A DNA stretch of 64,000 bases from Flavobacterium selenitireducens (GTDB lineage: Bacteria; Bacteroidota; Bacteroidia; Flavobacteriales; Flavobacteriaceae), in assembly GCF_014748335.1 (NCBI RefSeq), contig NZ_JAAVIY010000007.1:62001-126000 (forward strand), given 5' to 3'. Every line of letters starts with the position of its first letter. Positions within the stretch are counted from its first letter, which is position 1. A program made the position numbers and the translations under genes. Below the pieces are notes generated by a model. The model made no database searches and had not been told where the DNA came from. It worked only from the letters and a program-made list of their open reading frames with translations. Shown in pieces: positions 50,282 through 60,096 of this stretch.

Positions 50282-52684
50282 ATGGAAGAATTTATAATTT
50301 ATGTGCCGATTGCCATGGCTTTGATTGGGCTCCTGTTCATGTCCGCAAAGCGCTCATGGGTCCTGAAACAAGACGCCGGTGACGGTAAGATGAAAGAAAT
50401 TTCAGATTATATCTACGAAGGCGCGCTTGCTTTCCTAAAAGCTGAATATAGATTACTCGCATTTTTTGTCCTCGGAGCGAGCGTCGCTCTTGCAGGGATT
50501 TCTTTCATTGTGCCAACGACACACATCCTGATCGTGGTCGCGTTTATTTTTGGTGCTATCTTTTCGGCTTTGGCTGGAAACATGGGTATGAAAATCGCCA
50601 CCAAAACCAACGTAAGGACTACACAAGCCGCCCGTACGAGCCTTCCGCAGGCGCTGAAAGTTTCTTTCGGAGGCGGAACCGTAATGGGATTGGGCGTTGC
50701 CGGTTTGGCCGTTTTAGGTCTTACCGCATTCTTTATCTTCTTCTTCCACTATTTCATGCACGGCACCTGGACATCCACTGCCGACATGACCATCGTGCTC
50801 GAAACGCTAGCCGGATTCTCGCTTGGAGCGGAATCTATCGCGTTGTTCGCCCGCGTTGGTGGTGGTATCTATACAAAAGCGGCCGATGTTGGCGCTGACC
50901 TTGTCGGAAAAGTAGAAGCCGGAATCCCGGAAGACGATCCGCGTAACCCAGCCACGATTGCCGATAACGTTGGTGATAACGTGGGTGACGTTGCCGGAAT
51001 GGGTGCCGATTTGTTCGGTTCTTACGTTGCGACGGTTTTGGCTGCCATGGTTTTGGGTAACTATGTCATCAAAGACATGGGCGGAAACATTGACGACGCT
51101 TTCGGCGGAATCGGTCCGATCTTGTTGCCGATGACCATCGCCGGTTTCGGAATCCTTTTTTCTATCATCGGAACGATGTTGGTGAAAATCAAGGACAACA
51201 ACGCAAAAGAAAAAGAAGTACAAGGCGCTTTGAACATCGGAAACTGGGTTTCTATCGTGTTGACGGCGATCTCTTGTTTCTTCCTTGTAAAATATATGTT
51301 GCCTGAAACGATGAAGATGAGCTTCTTCGGAGAAGGACTGAAAGACATTTCGTCTATCCGTGTTTTCGGTGCGACGATCGTAGGTTTGATCGTGGGCGGT
51401 GTGATTTCATCGGTTACGGAATACTACACAGGTCTAGGGACGAAGCCGGTCTTGGCCATCGTCCAAAAATCATCAACCGGAGCAGGAACCAACGTAATCG
51501 CTGGTTTGGCGACAGGTATGATCTCAACTTTCCCTACCGTTTTGCTTTTCGCAGGCGCGATCTGGGGATCATATGCCTTGGCAGGTTTCTACGGAGTTGC
51601 TTTGGCGGCTTCTGCAATGATGGCCACGACGGCTATGCAGTTGGCGATCGATGCTTTCGGGCCGATTTCTGACAACGCCGGTGGTATCGCCGAAATGAGT
51701 GAGCTTCCGAAAGAAGTACGTACAAGAACCGATATCTTGGATTCAGTCGGTAACACGACGGCCGCTACAGGAAAAGGTTTTGCGATCGCTTCTGCAGCCT
51801 TGACGTCACTGGCACTTTTCGCCGCTTACGTTACGTTTACAGATATCGACGGAATCAACATTTTTAAAGCTCCTGTTTTGGCGATGCTTTTCGTCGGAGG
51901 TATGATCCCGGTGGTTTTCTCTGCTTTGGCGATGAACTCTGTAGGTAAAGCCGCAATGGACATGGTGTACGAAGTACGTCGTCAGTTCCGCGAAATCCCG
52001 GGCATTATGGCCGGAACAGGAAAACCTGAATACGGAAAATGCGTCGAGATTTCCACTAAAGCCGCTTTGCGCGAAATGATGTTGCCGGGTGTTTTGACTA
52101 TCGGTTTCCCTATCGCGATCGTGTTGCTTGGCAAATTGATCTATTCAGACAACAACCAACTCGTTGCCGAAATGCTTGGAGGCTACATGGCCGGAGTTAC
52201 CGTTTCCGGTGTTCTTTGGGCGGTTTTCCAGAATAACGCCGGTGGTGCTTGGGACAACGCCAAGAAATCGTTCGAGGCAGGTGTCATGATCAACGGGGAA
52301 ATGACATATAAAGGTTCGGATGCTCACAAAGCGGCCGTGACCGGAGATACGGTTGGAGATCCATTCAAGGATACTTCAGGACCGTCTATGAACATCCTGA
52401 TCAAATTGACGTGTCTTGTAGGTCTTGTCATCGCTCCGATTTTGGGCGGCCACAGCACATCTGAGGAAATCGTCGAAACCAAAGCGATCGAGGTTGTGGC
52501 TCCTGCTACAGGAAACACAAGCAAGGAAGTCTCCATCGAAAAGACACAAGCTGTAGATGGTACGGTAACTGCTGTTGTGAAAACGACAAGTTCAGTAGGA
52601 GATGAGGCTCCGGTAACTTCAGAAGTTACGTTCAAAGGAACAGAAGCCGAAATCCAGGCCAAGCTGGACTCGATCAGGAAGTAA
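50282..52684 (+). CDS. hppA: Membrane-bound ion-pumping pyrophosphatase
   Basis: Integral-membrane enzyme that pumps H+ or Na+ on hydrolysis of pyrophosphate. The 800-residue protein has about 16 helices, the [35 protein letters not shown] substrate-binding region is present and the later acidic motif includes [13 protein letters not shown]. The residue that separates K+-dependent from K+-independent enzymes is Ala ([10 protein letters not shown]), which indicates a K+-dependent type; H+ or Na+ specificity cannot be told reliably by eye. After the last helix, ending near GGHS, there is a hydrophilic tail of about 78 residues (about 723-800) that would face the periplasm. Confidence 0.95.
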   Translation: MEEFIIYVPIAMALIGLLFMSAKRSWVLKQDAGDGKMKEISDYIYEGALAFLKAEYRLLAFFVLGASVALAGISFIVPTTHILIVVAFIFGAIFSALAGNMGMKIATKTNVRTTQAARTSLPQALKVSFGGGTVMGLGVAGLAVLGLTAFFIFFFHYFMHGTWTSTADMTIVLETLAGFSLGAESIALFARVGGGIYTKAADVGADLVGKVEAGIPEDDPRNPATIADNVGDNVGDVAGMGADLFGSYVATVLAAMVLGNYVIKDMGGNIDDAFGGIGPILLPMTIAGFGILFSIIGTMLVKIKDNNAKEKEVQGALNIGNWVSIVLTAISCFFLVKYMLPETMKMSFFGEGLKDISSIRVFGATIVGLIVGGVISSVTEYYTGLGTKPVLAIVQKSSTGAGTNVIAGLATGMISTFPTVLLFAGAIWGSYALAGFYGVALAASAMMATTAMQLAIDAFGPISDNAGGIAEMSELPKEVRTRTDILDSVGNTTAATGKGFAIASAALTSLALFAAYVTFTDIDGINIFKAPVLAMLFVGGMIPVVFSALAMNSVGKAAMDMVYEVRRQFREIPGIMAGTGKPEYGKCVEISTKAALREMMLPGVLTIGFPIAIVLLGKLIYSDNNQLVAEMLGGYMAGVTVSGVLWAVFQNNAGGAWDNAKKSFEAGVMINGEMTYKGSDAHKAAVTGDTVGDPFKDTSGPSMNILIKLTCLVGLVIAPILGGHSTSEEIVETKAIEVVAPATGNTSKEVSIEKTQAVDGTVTAVVKTTSSVGDEAPVTSEVTFKGTEAEIQAKLDSIRK

Positions 52685-52705
52685 ATTCCGATCCGATAAA
52701 AAATA

Positions 52706-52737
52706 GAGGCGTCCACGACAATGGGCGCCTTTTTATT
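52706..52737 (+). terminator. Terminator after hppA
   Basis: AGGCGTCC pairs with GGGCGCCT (one G-U), followed by a T-rich run, 22 bases past the stop codon. Confidence 0.7.
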
Positions 52738-52753
52738 TAACTAAATGTCATCG

Positions 52754-52782
52754 TTGCGATCGCTATCATTGCTTTATATTTA
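52754..52782 (+). promoter_or_regulatory. Possible promoter of the metalloprotease gene
   Basis: TTG (52754-52756), 18 bases, TATATTTA (52775-52782). The -7 element has A instead of G at its last position. It lies 23 bases before the ATG. Confidence 0.4.
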
Positions 52783-52805
52783 CGGCTTAACCCAATACCA
52801 TAATT

Positions 52806-55800
52806 ATGAAAAGAATTTTATTCGCCTTGATCTTCTCGGGCTGCTTCCTTTCCGGGTATTCCCAAACGGATCGGTCGTGGAAGGCGGTTACTACTTTAAG
52901 CGGAAAGGTAGCCAAGAACGCTACACGGCAATCTTTCCCTACGGAATTCAAGCTTTTCCAGCTTCAGGGTTCGGAACTGCGCCAGGTTTTACAGACGGCT
53001 CCCAAACGCGATCTTTCCCAAAGACGCGCCGGAGTTGTGATTTCCCTGCCGAATGCAAACGGCGGAGTCGAGCGTTTCGAGGTGTTGGAAGCGTCCAACT
53101 TTGACGATGCTTTACAGGCCCAATTCCCGGAAATCCGGGCCTACGTCGGGACTGGAATCGACGATAAATCGGCTACACTTCGGTTGAGTTCGGACACGAA
53201 CGGTTTCAGCGGCATGGTAATGCGCGTGGGAAATCGCACCGAATTCCTTGAAAATTATTCCGAAGATGGAAGCGTTTATGCCGTTTTCCATTCCTCACGA
53301 AATAAAGGTGCCTTGCCTTGGACGTGCGGAACTGAAGACCAGGCCGTCGCGTCTGAAGTTAGCCGACAAATGGAATTGCCTCACGCTCCTGCATCAAACA
53401 CAGGCGAATTGCTGACATTCCGTTTGGCGATGTCGTGTAACGGGGAATATACCCAATACCACGGCGGAACTGTCCCGTTGGCGCTCGCTGCAATAAACAA
53501 TACGATCACAAGGGTTAACGGTGTCTTCGAGAAGGACTTTGCCATCCGCCTTTCGATCATCGCCAACACGACTTCCGTGATTTATATCAACCCGCTTAAC
53601 GATCCTTACACAGGGATGGGAAGTTGGAACAATCAGCTTCAAACCACGCTGACCGCCAACATAGGCGAAGCGAATTACGACGTCGGACATATGTTCGGCG
53701 CTTCAGGAGGCGGCGGAAATGCAGGTTGTATCGGATGCGTTTGCCAAACCGGTAAAGGCCGCGGTATTACTTCTCCTGCTGACGGCGTCCCGATGGGAGA
53801 CACTTTCGACATCGATTACGTCGCCCACGAATTAGGGCATCAGTTCGGAGCCAACCATACATTTTCCCACGCGGTCGAAGGCACGAACGTAAACGTAGAA
53901 CCGGGTTCAGGTTCCACGATTATGGGTTACGCCGGGATCACGGGTTATAACATCCAAAACAATTCCGACGACTATTTCGTCTACGCCAGCATCAAGCAGG
54001 TTCAGGACAATATGGTGTCCAAGACATGCCCGACGCGCACACCGATCGCCAATCCGGGCCCGGTTGCCAATGCCGGCGCCGATTATACGATTCCAAAGGG
54101 AACGGCTTTTATCCTTACGGGTTCGGCTACGGATGCCAATGGGGACACGCTGAGCTATTGCTGGGAACAGAACGATTCGGCTACGAACCAAACAGGAGGC
54201 GCAAGTGTCGCTTCGGTTACCAAAACGGGTGGGCCAACCTTCCGATCCTACGATCCGGTAGCGACGCCATCGCGTTATATGCCAAGGCTTGCCACGGTTC
54301 TAGCCAACTCTTTGGTTACGACAAGCAACGGCGTTCCACAAGAGGCCGCCTCGAATGTCGCGCGTGATTTGAATTTTGTATTGACCGCCCGCGATGTGGC
54401 GACGGGTGTCGGACAAACGAGTTCGGACGCCATGAAAGTTACCGTAAACGCGACGGCCGGACCTTTCGTGGTCACGTCTCCGAACACGGCGGTTTCCTAC
54501 GCTGCGGGAACCAACCAAAACGTAACGTGGAATGTCGCTGGAACTACCGCAAATAACGTAAACGCGGCTTTCGTAGATATTTTCCTCTCTACCGATGGTG
54601 GACAAACCTATCCGATACAACTCGCCAGCCAGGTGCCGAACGACGGGTCCGAAACCATTACGATCCCGAACAACACCGGAACCACCAACCGTATAATGGT
54701 CAAAGGATACAATCATATTTTTTATGATTTGTCGAACGCCAATTTTTCGATAACGGCTCCGGCTTCTACATTTGCAGTCGGTTACAGCCCGGCTTCAGGC
54801 GGACAGAATAAAAATGCATGCGCAAGTTCTGGCGTGACGTACACGCTTCCGTATACTGCTTTGGGTGGATTTTCAGGATCGACAACGTTCAGCGTGACGG
54901 GCCAACCTTCTGGTGCAACCGCTACTTTCGCTCCGGCGACGGTTTCGGCTAACGGAAACGTTACGTTGACATTAAGTAACATGGCCACTGCTCCAAGCGG
55001 TTTGTATTCGCTGGTCGTAACGGCCACGTCAGGCGGAATGTCCAAAACGATCCCATTGTACTTACAACTTTTCGGAGCTGATTTTACGCCATTGGCATTG
55101 ACAGGCCCGGCCAACAATACCAATCCGACGGCCACGACCGTTAATTTGACATGGGCAGGCCAACCGAACGCTACGGCTTACAACGTCGAGGTTGCCATTG
55201 ACGAGCAATTTACGTTGTCGGTCCAGAATTATACTGTCGTCGGCACATCATTTCAATTGACTGGTTTGGCGGAAGCTATGACGTATTTCTGGAGAGTCCG
55301 TCCGGTCAACGATTGCGCGGTGGGTGCATTCCCAGCGCCATTCAGCTTCAGGACTGGGCAGGTAAGTTGCGGAATCAATTATACCTCGACCAACGTTCCG
55401 CTAGCGATCAGTGCGGCAGGGCCGAACACGATCAATTCCACGATCACCGTTCCTGCAGGCGTGATCGTTTCAAGCCTAACGGTAACCGCAGCCGGAACCC
55501 ACACTTGGGTGAGTGACCTGACGTTCACGCTCATCAGCCCTTCGGGAGTACAGGTGCCGTTGGTGGCCGAAGCTTGTGGCGATAACACAGCTAACTTCAA
55601 CGTGACGTTTTCCGATGCCGGATCGCCTCTGGTTTGTGGAAACAATCCGGCGATTTCAGGAACGGTAAGGCCGTTGAGCCCGCTTTCGGCAGTTGCCGGG
55701 CAATCGGGATCGGGAGTTTGGACATTGCGCATTGCCGATGCCTACGCTCAGGATGGTGGAAGCCTTACCTCGTGGAGCATTTCGATGTGCAGCCCTCAGC

Positions 55801-56069
55801 TTTCGGCTCCGGAGAACAACCTCGAGGATTTTGCGATCTATCCGAACCCGAACAAAGGAAATTTCAATATCCGCTTTACGCCAAACGGTTCAAATGATAT
55901 CGAGGTCAACGTACACGATATCCGCGGACGCCAGATTTTCGGCAAAAAATACCAAAACAACGGTTTGTTCAACGAAAGCCTTCAGCTTGATGGCGCTTCG
56001 TCCGGGATTTATCTTGTGACGGTCCAAAACGGGAACGCCAAAGTGACCCGCAAGATCGTGGTCGAATAA
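52806..56069 (+). CDS. Secreted M12B-like zinc metalloprotease, type IX secretion cargo
   Basis: A 1087-residue extracellular protease. A signal peptide (about residues 1-20) is followed by a propeptide (to about 190), then a reprolysin-type catalytic domain with HELGHQFGANH (His341, Glu342, His345, His351) and the Met-turn TIMGYAG (Met373). Next come beta-sandwich segments, an Fn3-like part around 800-850, a proprotein-convertase P domain (about 860-1000), and a C-terminal type IX sorting domain (about 1010-1087) with FAIYPNPNKGNF and GIYLVTVQNGNAKVTRKIVVE. Export through the type IX system fits the porT gene in the same window. Confidence 0.93.
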   Translation: MKRILFALIFSGCFLSGYSQTDRSWKAVTTLSGKVAKNATRQSFPTEFKLFQLQGSELRQVLQTAPKRDLSQRRAGVVISLPNANGGVERFEVLEASNFDDALQAQFPEIRAYVGTGIDDKSATLRLSSDTNGFSGMVMRVGNRTEFLENYSEDGSVYAVFHSSRNKGALPWTCGTEDQAVASEVSRQMELPHAPASNTGELLTFRLAMSCNGEYTQYHGGTVPLALAAINNTITRVNGVFEKDFAIRLSIIANTTSVIYINPLNDPYTGMGSWNNQLQTTLTANIGEANYDVGHMFGASGGGGNAGCIGCVCQTGKGRGITSPADGVPMGDTFDIDYVAHELGHQFGANHTFSHAVEGTNVNVEPGSGSTIMGYAGITGYNIQNNSDDYFVYASIKQVQDNMVSKTCPTRTPIANPGPVANAGADYTIPKGTAFILTGSATDANGDTLSYCWEQNDSATNQTGGASVASVTKTGGPTFRSYDPVATPSRYMPRLATVLANSLVTTSNGVPQEAASNVARDLNFVLTARDVATGVGQTSSDAMKVTVNATAGPFVVTSPNTAVSYAAGTNQNVTWNVAGTTANNVNAAFVDIFLSTDGGQTYPIQLASQVPNDGSETITIPNNTGTTNRIMVKGYNHIFYDLSNANFSITAPASTFAVGYSPASGGQNKNACASSGVTYTLPYTALGGFSGSTTFSVTGQPSGATATFAPATVSANGNVTLTLSNMATAPSGLYSLVVTATSGGMSKTIPLYLQLFGADFTPLALTGPANNTNPTATTVNLTWAGQPNATAYNVEVAIDEQFTLSVQNYTVVGTSFQLTGLAEAMTYFWRVRPVNDCAVGAFPAPFSFRTGQVSCGINYTSTNVPLAISAAGPNTINSTITVPAGVIVSSLTVTAAGTHTWVSDLTFTLISPSGVQVPLVAEACGDNTANFNVTFSDAGSPLVCGNNPAISGTVRPLSPLSAVAGQSGSGVWTLRIADAYAQDGGSLTSWSISMCSPQLSAPENNLEDFAIYPNPNKGNFNIRFTPNGSNDIEVNVHDIRGRQIFGKKYQNNGLFNESLQLDGASSGIYLVTVQNGNAKVTRKIVVE

Positions 56070-56088
56070 TATTTCGTTTATTTCTAAG

Positions 56089-56117
56089 AAGCCCTGCACA
56101 TCGCGGGGCTTTTTTTA
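56089..56117 (+). terminator. Terminator after the metalloprotease gene
   Basis: AAGCCCTGC pairs with GCGGGGCTT around ACATC (one G-U), followed by seven T, about 20 bases past the stop codon. Confidence 0.85.
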
Positions 56118-56150
56118 TTGCCAAAAACTTGCGTCGGATGTTTACATTTG
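56118..56150 (+). promoter_or_regulatory. Promoter of the hexosaminidase operon
   Basis: TTG (56118-56120), 22 bases, TACATTTG (56143-56150). It lies 18 bases before the ATG and just after the terminator of the preceding gene. Confidence 0.55.
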
Positions 56151-56168
56151 TAAAAACCAACACTTCAG

Positions 56169-58394
56169 ATGATCAGGAAATTCCTATTGCTTTTATTGAT
56201 TTCAAACAGCTGTTTCGCCCAGGAACTTGCGCTCGTCCCAAAGCCACAGCATTTACGCCTTTTGGGCAACGGAGAAAAAAAAGTAGCGTTCGATTCAAAA
56301 GACCTGTTTTCAGATCTCGACGGGCTCCAGGCATTTTTCAACAATAAATCGGTGGTGATTTACAGCCTCGGAAATCCTGGAGCGATCGAGATACGAAAGT
56401 CGGATAAACTCAAAAAGGAAGCCTACGATCTCAAAATACTCCCGGATCTCCCAATCCAGATCGAAGCTTCGGATGCATCGGGAGCGCTCTATGCCTTGCA
56501 AACGCTTTTCCAGCTTTCCGCAACCGAAAATGCCAAAACGATTCCTCACCTTGAAATTTCAGACGAACCGAAATTCGCCTGGCGCGGCATGCATCTCGAT
56601 TGTTCCCGTCATTTTTGGGATGTGAATTTCGTAAAGAAGTACATCGATTTCCTTGCGATGTACAAAATGAACACATTTCATTGGCATCTTACCGACGACC
56701 AAGGCTGGAGAATTGAAATCAAAAAGTATCCGAAGCTGACTCAAATCGGGTCAAAGCGCAGAGGCACGATGGCCGGACATTATAACGAACAGCGTTGGGA
56801 CGACATTCCGTACGGAGGATTTTATACCCAGGAACAAATCAAAGAAGTAGTCGCCTACGCCAGGAAACGCGGCATCACGATCGTACCTGAAATTGAGATG
56901 CCGGGCCATGCCGTGGCTGCTCTGGCTGCGTATCCCGAATTGGCGTGCACATCCGGCCCGTTCGAAGTCGAAAGGACATGGGGCGTTTTCGACGATGTTT
57001 TCTGCCCAAAAGAATATACGTTTGAATTTTTGGAGAATGTCCTGGTCGAAGTAATGGCACTGTTTCCGTCGGAATACATTCACATAGGCGGTGACGAATG
57101 CCCGAAGACCCGTTGGAAAACCTGCAACCATTGCCAGAGCCTGATCAAACAGAAAGGACTCAAGGACGAACACGAACTCCAGAGTTATTTTGTCCAACGC
57201 ATTGAAAAATTCGTGAATTCAAAAGGGCGCAAGATTATCGGATGGGACGAAATCCTTGAAGGCGGACTCGCGCCGAATGCGGCCGTCATGAGCTGGCGTG
57301 GCATCGAGGGCGGAATCGCGGCGGCCAGGCAAAAACACAACGTCGTGATGACACCGGAGTCCAACCTGTATTTCGACCGCTATCAGGGCGATCCTAGAAA
57401 CGAGCCGTTGGGTTTTGGCGGCAACGTCACGATCGACAAAGTTTACGGTTTCAATCCTGTTCCGGAGGCGCTTTCTGAGGCAGAAGCGCGATACATTTTA
57501 GGCGTTCAGGCCAATTTATGGACGGAGTACATCGCAACCGAAAGGCACGCGGAATACATGGTTTTCCCGAGGATTGCCGCGTTGTCGGAAGTAGCGTGGG
57601 GAACGGCCCAGCCGCAACAGTTCGCCCAATTCCAAAAGCGGCTGGCAACCCATATGGAATTGCTCGATAAGCTCAAAATCAACTATAGCCGCGCCATGTT
57701 CGGGTTATCGGCGAAAGCATCGGCGTTTGGGCGCGACAAGATCGTGCTCGAATTCACTACCGCCGGCAAAAATCCCGAAATCCGCTACACGACCGACGGA
57801 AGCGAACCACAACCAGATTCGCCTCTGTTCCCCGGAAAAATCGTAATTCCCGGATCCGAAACCGTAAAAGCCGCACGGTTTGAAAACGGCGTCAAGATAG
57901 GAGGTACAACCCAACAGGAATTTACGTTCAGCAAGGCAACAGGCCACAAAGTCGAGCTTGCCGAGGCGCCGAGCAAACATTATCCCGGCGACGGCAACTT
58001 CACGCTCGTCAACGGGATTTTTGGGGACAAGGTAAAATTCGGGCGCGATTGGCTCGGATTCTCGGGCGTCGATCTCGATGCAGTCATCGATTTGGCCGAC
58101 GTCAGGAAAATCCAATCGGTAACGGCGAGTTTTTTACAGAGCAAGGGAAGTTGGATTTATTTTCCATCGCAAGTGCGCATTTTGATATCGAAAGACGGAC
58201 AGGAATTTAAACAGGTTGCGACGGTTTCCGCATCCGATATCGAAAAAGTCAAGGGAACGATCGACATCGCATTTAAAAGCCAGAAGGCGAGATTCGTGAA
58301 GGTCATAGCGAAAAACACGATAAAAATTCCCGACGGAAATCCCGGCGCCGGAAACGCGGCCTGGCTTTTCGCCGACGAAATCCTGGTCAACTGA
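56169..58394 (+). CDS. Beta-N-acetylhexosaminidase, GH20
   Basis: Exo-hydrolase that removes terminal GlcNAc or GalNAc from glycans. The 741-residue protein has a signal peptide ending at CFAQ near residue 18, an N-terminal GH20b-like domain (to about 135), the catalytic TIM barrel with FHWHLTDDQGWRIEIKKYP and the catalytic pair Asp309-Glu310 in HIGGDECPK, a CHB_HEX_C-type domain (about 540-600) and a C-terminal F5/8-like domain (about 610-741). Its stop overlaps the ATG of the glycosylasparaginase gene (TGATG), and cutC follows. The operon looks like a route for degrading N-linked glycans, with this enzyme trimming the sugar side. Confidence 0.95.
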   Translation: MIRKFLLLLLISNSCFAQELALVPKPQHLRLLGNGEKKVAFDSKDLFSDLDGLQAFFNNKSVVIYSLGNPGAIEIRKSDKLKKEAYDLKILPDLPIQIEASDASGALYALQTLFQLSATENAKTIPHLEISDEPKFAWRGMHLDCSRHFWDVNFVKKYIDFLAMYKMNTFHWHLTDDQGWRIEIKKYPKLTQIGSKRRGTMAGHYNEQRWDDIPYGGFYTQEQIKEVVAYARKRGITIVPEIEMPGHAVAALAAYPELACTSGPFEVERTWGVFDDVFCPKEYTFEFLENVLVEVMALFPSEYIHIGGDECPKTRWKTCNHCQSLIKQKGLKDEHELQSYFVQRIEKFVNSKGRKIIGWDEILEGGLAPNAAVMSWRGIEGGIAAARQKHNVVMTPESNLYFDRYQGDPRNEPLGFGGNVTIDKVYGFNPVPEALSEAEARYILGVQANLWTEYIATERHAEYMVFPRIAALSEVAWGTAQPQQFAQFQKRLATHMELLDKLKINYSRAMFGLSAKASAFGRDKIVLEFTTAGKNPEIRYTTDGSEPQPDSPLFPGKIVIPGSETVKAARFENGVKIGGTTQQEFTFSKATGHKVELAEAPSKHYPGDGNFTLVNGIFGDKVKFGRDWLGFSGVDLDAVIDLADVRKIQSVTASFLQSKGSWIYFPSQVRILISKDGQEFKQVATVSASDIEKVKGTIDIAFKSQKARFVKVIAKNTIKIPDGNPGAGNAAWLFADEILVN

Positions 58395-59377
58395 TGAGCG
58401 CAAGACGAGATTTTATCAAAAATGCCGCGATGGCCTCAGCAGCTTTGGCCGTAAAACCCATTCTTGAGCTGGATTTTCCCACCGGCGCAATACCCGGAAA
58501 ACCAATCGTTTTGTCCACATGGGATTTCGGACTCAAAGCCAACGAAGCGGCCTGGAAGATACTCAGCTCATCGGGACGTGCGCTTGACGCAGTAGAGGCC
58601 GGAGTCAAAATTACCGAGGCCGATCCCAATGAACGCAGCGTCGGTTATGGCGGCCGCCCGGATCGCGACGGCCGCGTGACCTTGGACGCGTGCATCATGG
58701 ACGATTTTGCAAACATCGGTTCGGTGGCGGCTTTGGAACATATCATGCACCCGATTTCAGTGGCCAGGGCGGTAATGGAGAAAACGCCCCACGTAATGCT
58801 CGTGGGCGACGGAGCGCTCTCTTTCGCGCTTTCACAAGGTTTCAAAAAACAGAACTTGCTTACCGAGCCTTCCGAAAAGGAATGGAAAGAGTGGCTTACA
58901 AAATCGGAATACAAGCCAAAGGTCAATATAGAAAACCACGATACGATTGGGATGATCGCCCTCGATGTGAACGGCAATCTCTCGGGAGCGTGCACGACGA
59001 GCGGCATGGCCTATAAAATGCACGGGCGTGTCGGCGATTCGCCCATCATCGGGGCCGGATTGTATGTCGACAACGAAATAGGTGCGGCAACGGCCACAGG
59101 TCATGGCGAAGAAGTGATCCGGATTGCGGGGAGCCATCTCGTGGTCGAACTCATGCGACAAGGCAAGTCGCCCGAGAAAGCTTGCCAAGAGGCCGTGATG
59201 CGCATCGTGGCGATTTCCAAAAAGCGGAACCAAAGCCTTCGCGACATACAGGTCGGATTCATTGCAATCAATAAAAAAGGCGAATTCGGGTCGTATTGCG
59301 TGCAGGACGGATTTAGCTATGCCGTTCACGACGCCAAAGGAAACCGAATGGCAAAGCCAGATTTCTACCTCAAATGA
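58394..59377 (+). CDS. N4-(beta-N-acetylglucosaminyl)-L-asparaginase, Tat-exported
   Basis: Ntn-hydrolase that cleaves the GlcNAc-Asn bond of N-glycoproteins. The 327-residue precursor starts with a twin-arginine signal (ARRDFIKNAA then a hydrophobic stretch), indicating export in folded form. The autocatalytic site is NHDT with Thr184 as nucleophile of the beta chain, followed by GMIALDVNG. The GGRPDRDG and GDGALSFA motifs of the alpha chain are present. Overlapping starts couple it to the GH20 gene upstream and cutC downstream. The relative from Elizabethkingia/Flavobacterium meningosepticum is the classical bacterial member of this family. Confidence 0.94.
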   Translation: MSARRDFIKNAAMASAALAVKPILELDFPTGAIPGKPIVLSTWDFGLKANEAAWKILSSSGRALDAVEAGVKITEADPNERSVGYGGRPDRDGRVTLDACIMDDFANIGSVAALEHIMHPISVARAVMEKTPHVMLVGDGALSFALSQGFKKQNLLTEPSEKEWKEWLTKSEYKPKVNIENHDTIGMIALDVNGNLSGACTTSGMAYKMHGRVGDSPIIGAGLYVDNEIGAATATGHGEEVIRIAGSHLVVELMRQGKSPEKACQEAVMRIVAISKKRNQSLRDIQVGFIAINKKGEFGSYCVQDGFSYAVHDAKGNRMAKPDFYLK

Positions 59378-60033
59378 AACTCGAAATAGCGTGTTTCAAC
59401 TACGAATCGGCAATTGTCGCTTCGCAATCGGGAGCTGACCGGATTGAGCTCTGCGCCGGTTTTGAAGTAGGAGGGACGACGCCGGATATTGCGCTTTTGC
59501 GTCGGTTGAAATCGGAAGTCGAAATCCCGATTTATGTCATGATTCGCCCGCGAGGTGGCGATTTCCTGTATTCGGATACGGAATTTGCGCAAATGAAATC
59601 GGCTATTTCGCAATTCAAAACTTGGGCCGACGGCTTTGTTTTCGGGATATTGACACAGGGAAACCAAGTCGATGTGAAGCGAAATTCAGAGCTCGTCAAA
59701 ACTGCCGGAAAGCCGTGTACGTTTCACCGTGCGTTTGATGATGTCAGCGATTTCAGTTCAGCGTTGGACGCTGTGATCTGCTGCGGTTTCAGCACAATCC
59801 TGACTTCGGCCGGGATTAGAAATGCGATCGGTAATTTAGAGGCGTTGCTAAAATTGGTAAAATCCGCAGATGGAAAAATCACCGTCATGCCCGGAGGCGG
59901 TGTTCGTTCGTCAAACATCGGAATAATCGAAACATCCGGAGCGCAATGGTTTCATTCCGCTGCGATTGTCGACGGGAGCCAATATACCGATCGTTCGGAA
60001 ATCGAAAAAATGAAAAAGGCCGCGAAATCCTGA
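59374..60033 (+). CDS. cutC: CutC-family protein
   Basis: TIM-barrel protein, 219 residues, historically tied to copper homeostasis in E. coli, though its true biochemical role is not settled. Motifs: LEIACFNYESAIVASQSGADRIELC, VMIRPRGGDF, the TFHRAFDDVSD segment, LTSAG and MPGGGVRSSNI. The ATG overlaps the stop of the glycosylasparaginase gene by four bases (ATGA), so it is part of the glycan-degradation operon. In Bacteroidota I recall cutC beside the same partners. The context hints at a role in amino-sugar or glycan metabolism rather than copper. Confidence 0.93.
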   Translation: MKLEIACFNYESAIVASQSGADRIELCAGFEVGGTTPDIALLRRLKSEVEIPIYVMIRPRGGDFLYSDTEFAQMKSAISQFKTWADGFVFGILTQGNQVDVKRNSELVKTAGKPCTFHRAFDDVSDFSSALDAVICCGFSTILTSAGIRNAIGNLEALLKLVKSADGKITVMPGGGVRSSNIGIIETSGAQWFHSAAIVDGSQYTDRSEIEKMKKAAKS

Positions 60034-60096
60034 ACTTAAATGCTATTTTGGAATTAAAACTTCAGCATCTGGCTTTGGCGTTTGTGGATGCCAATG

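Noticed and set aside
60034..60096. Possible terminator between cutC and the deoxynucleoside kinase
   Set aside because: AGCAT/ATGCT and TTGGCGT/ATGCCAA can be nested, but neither strand has a T run after the stem.
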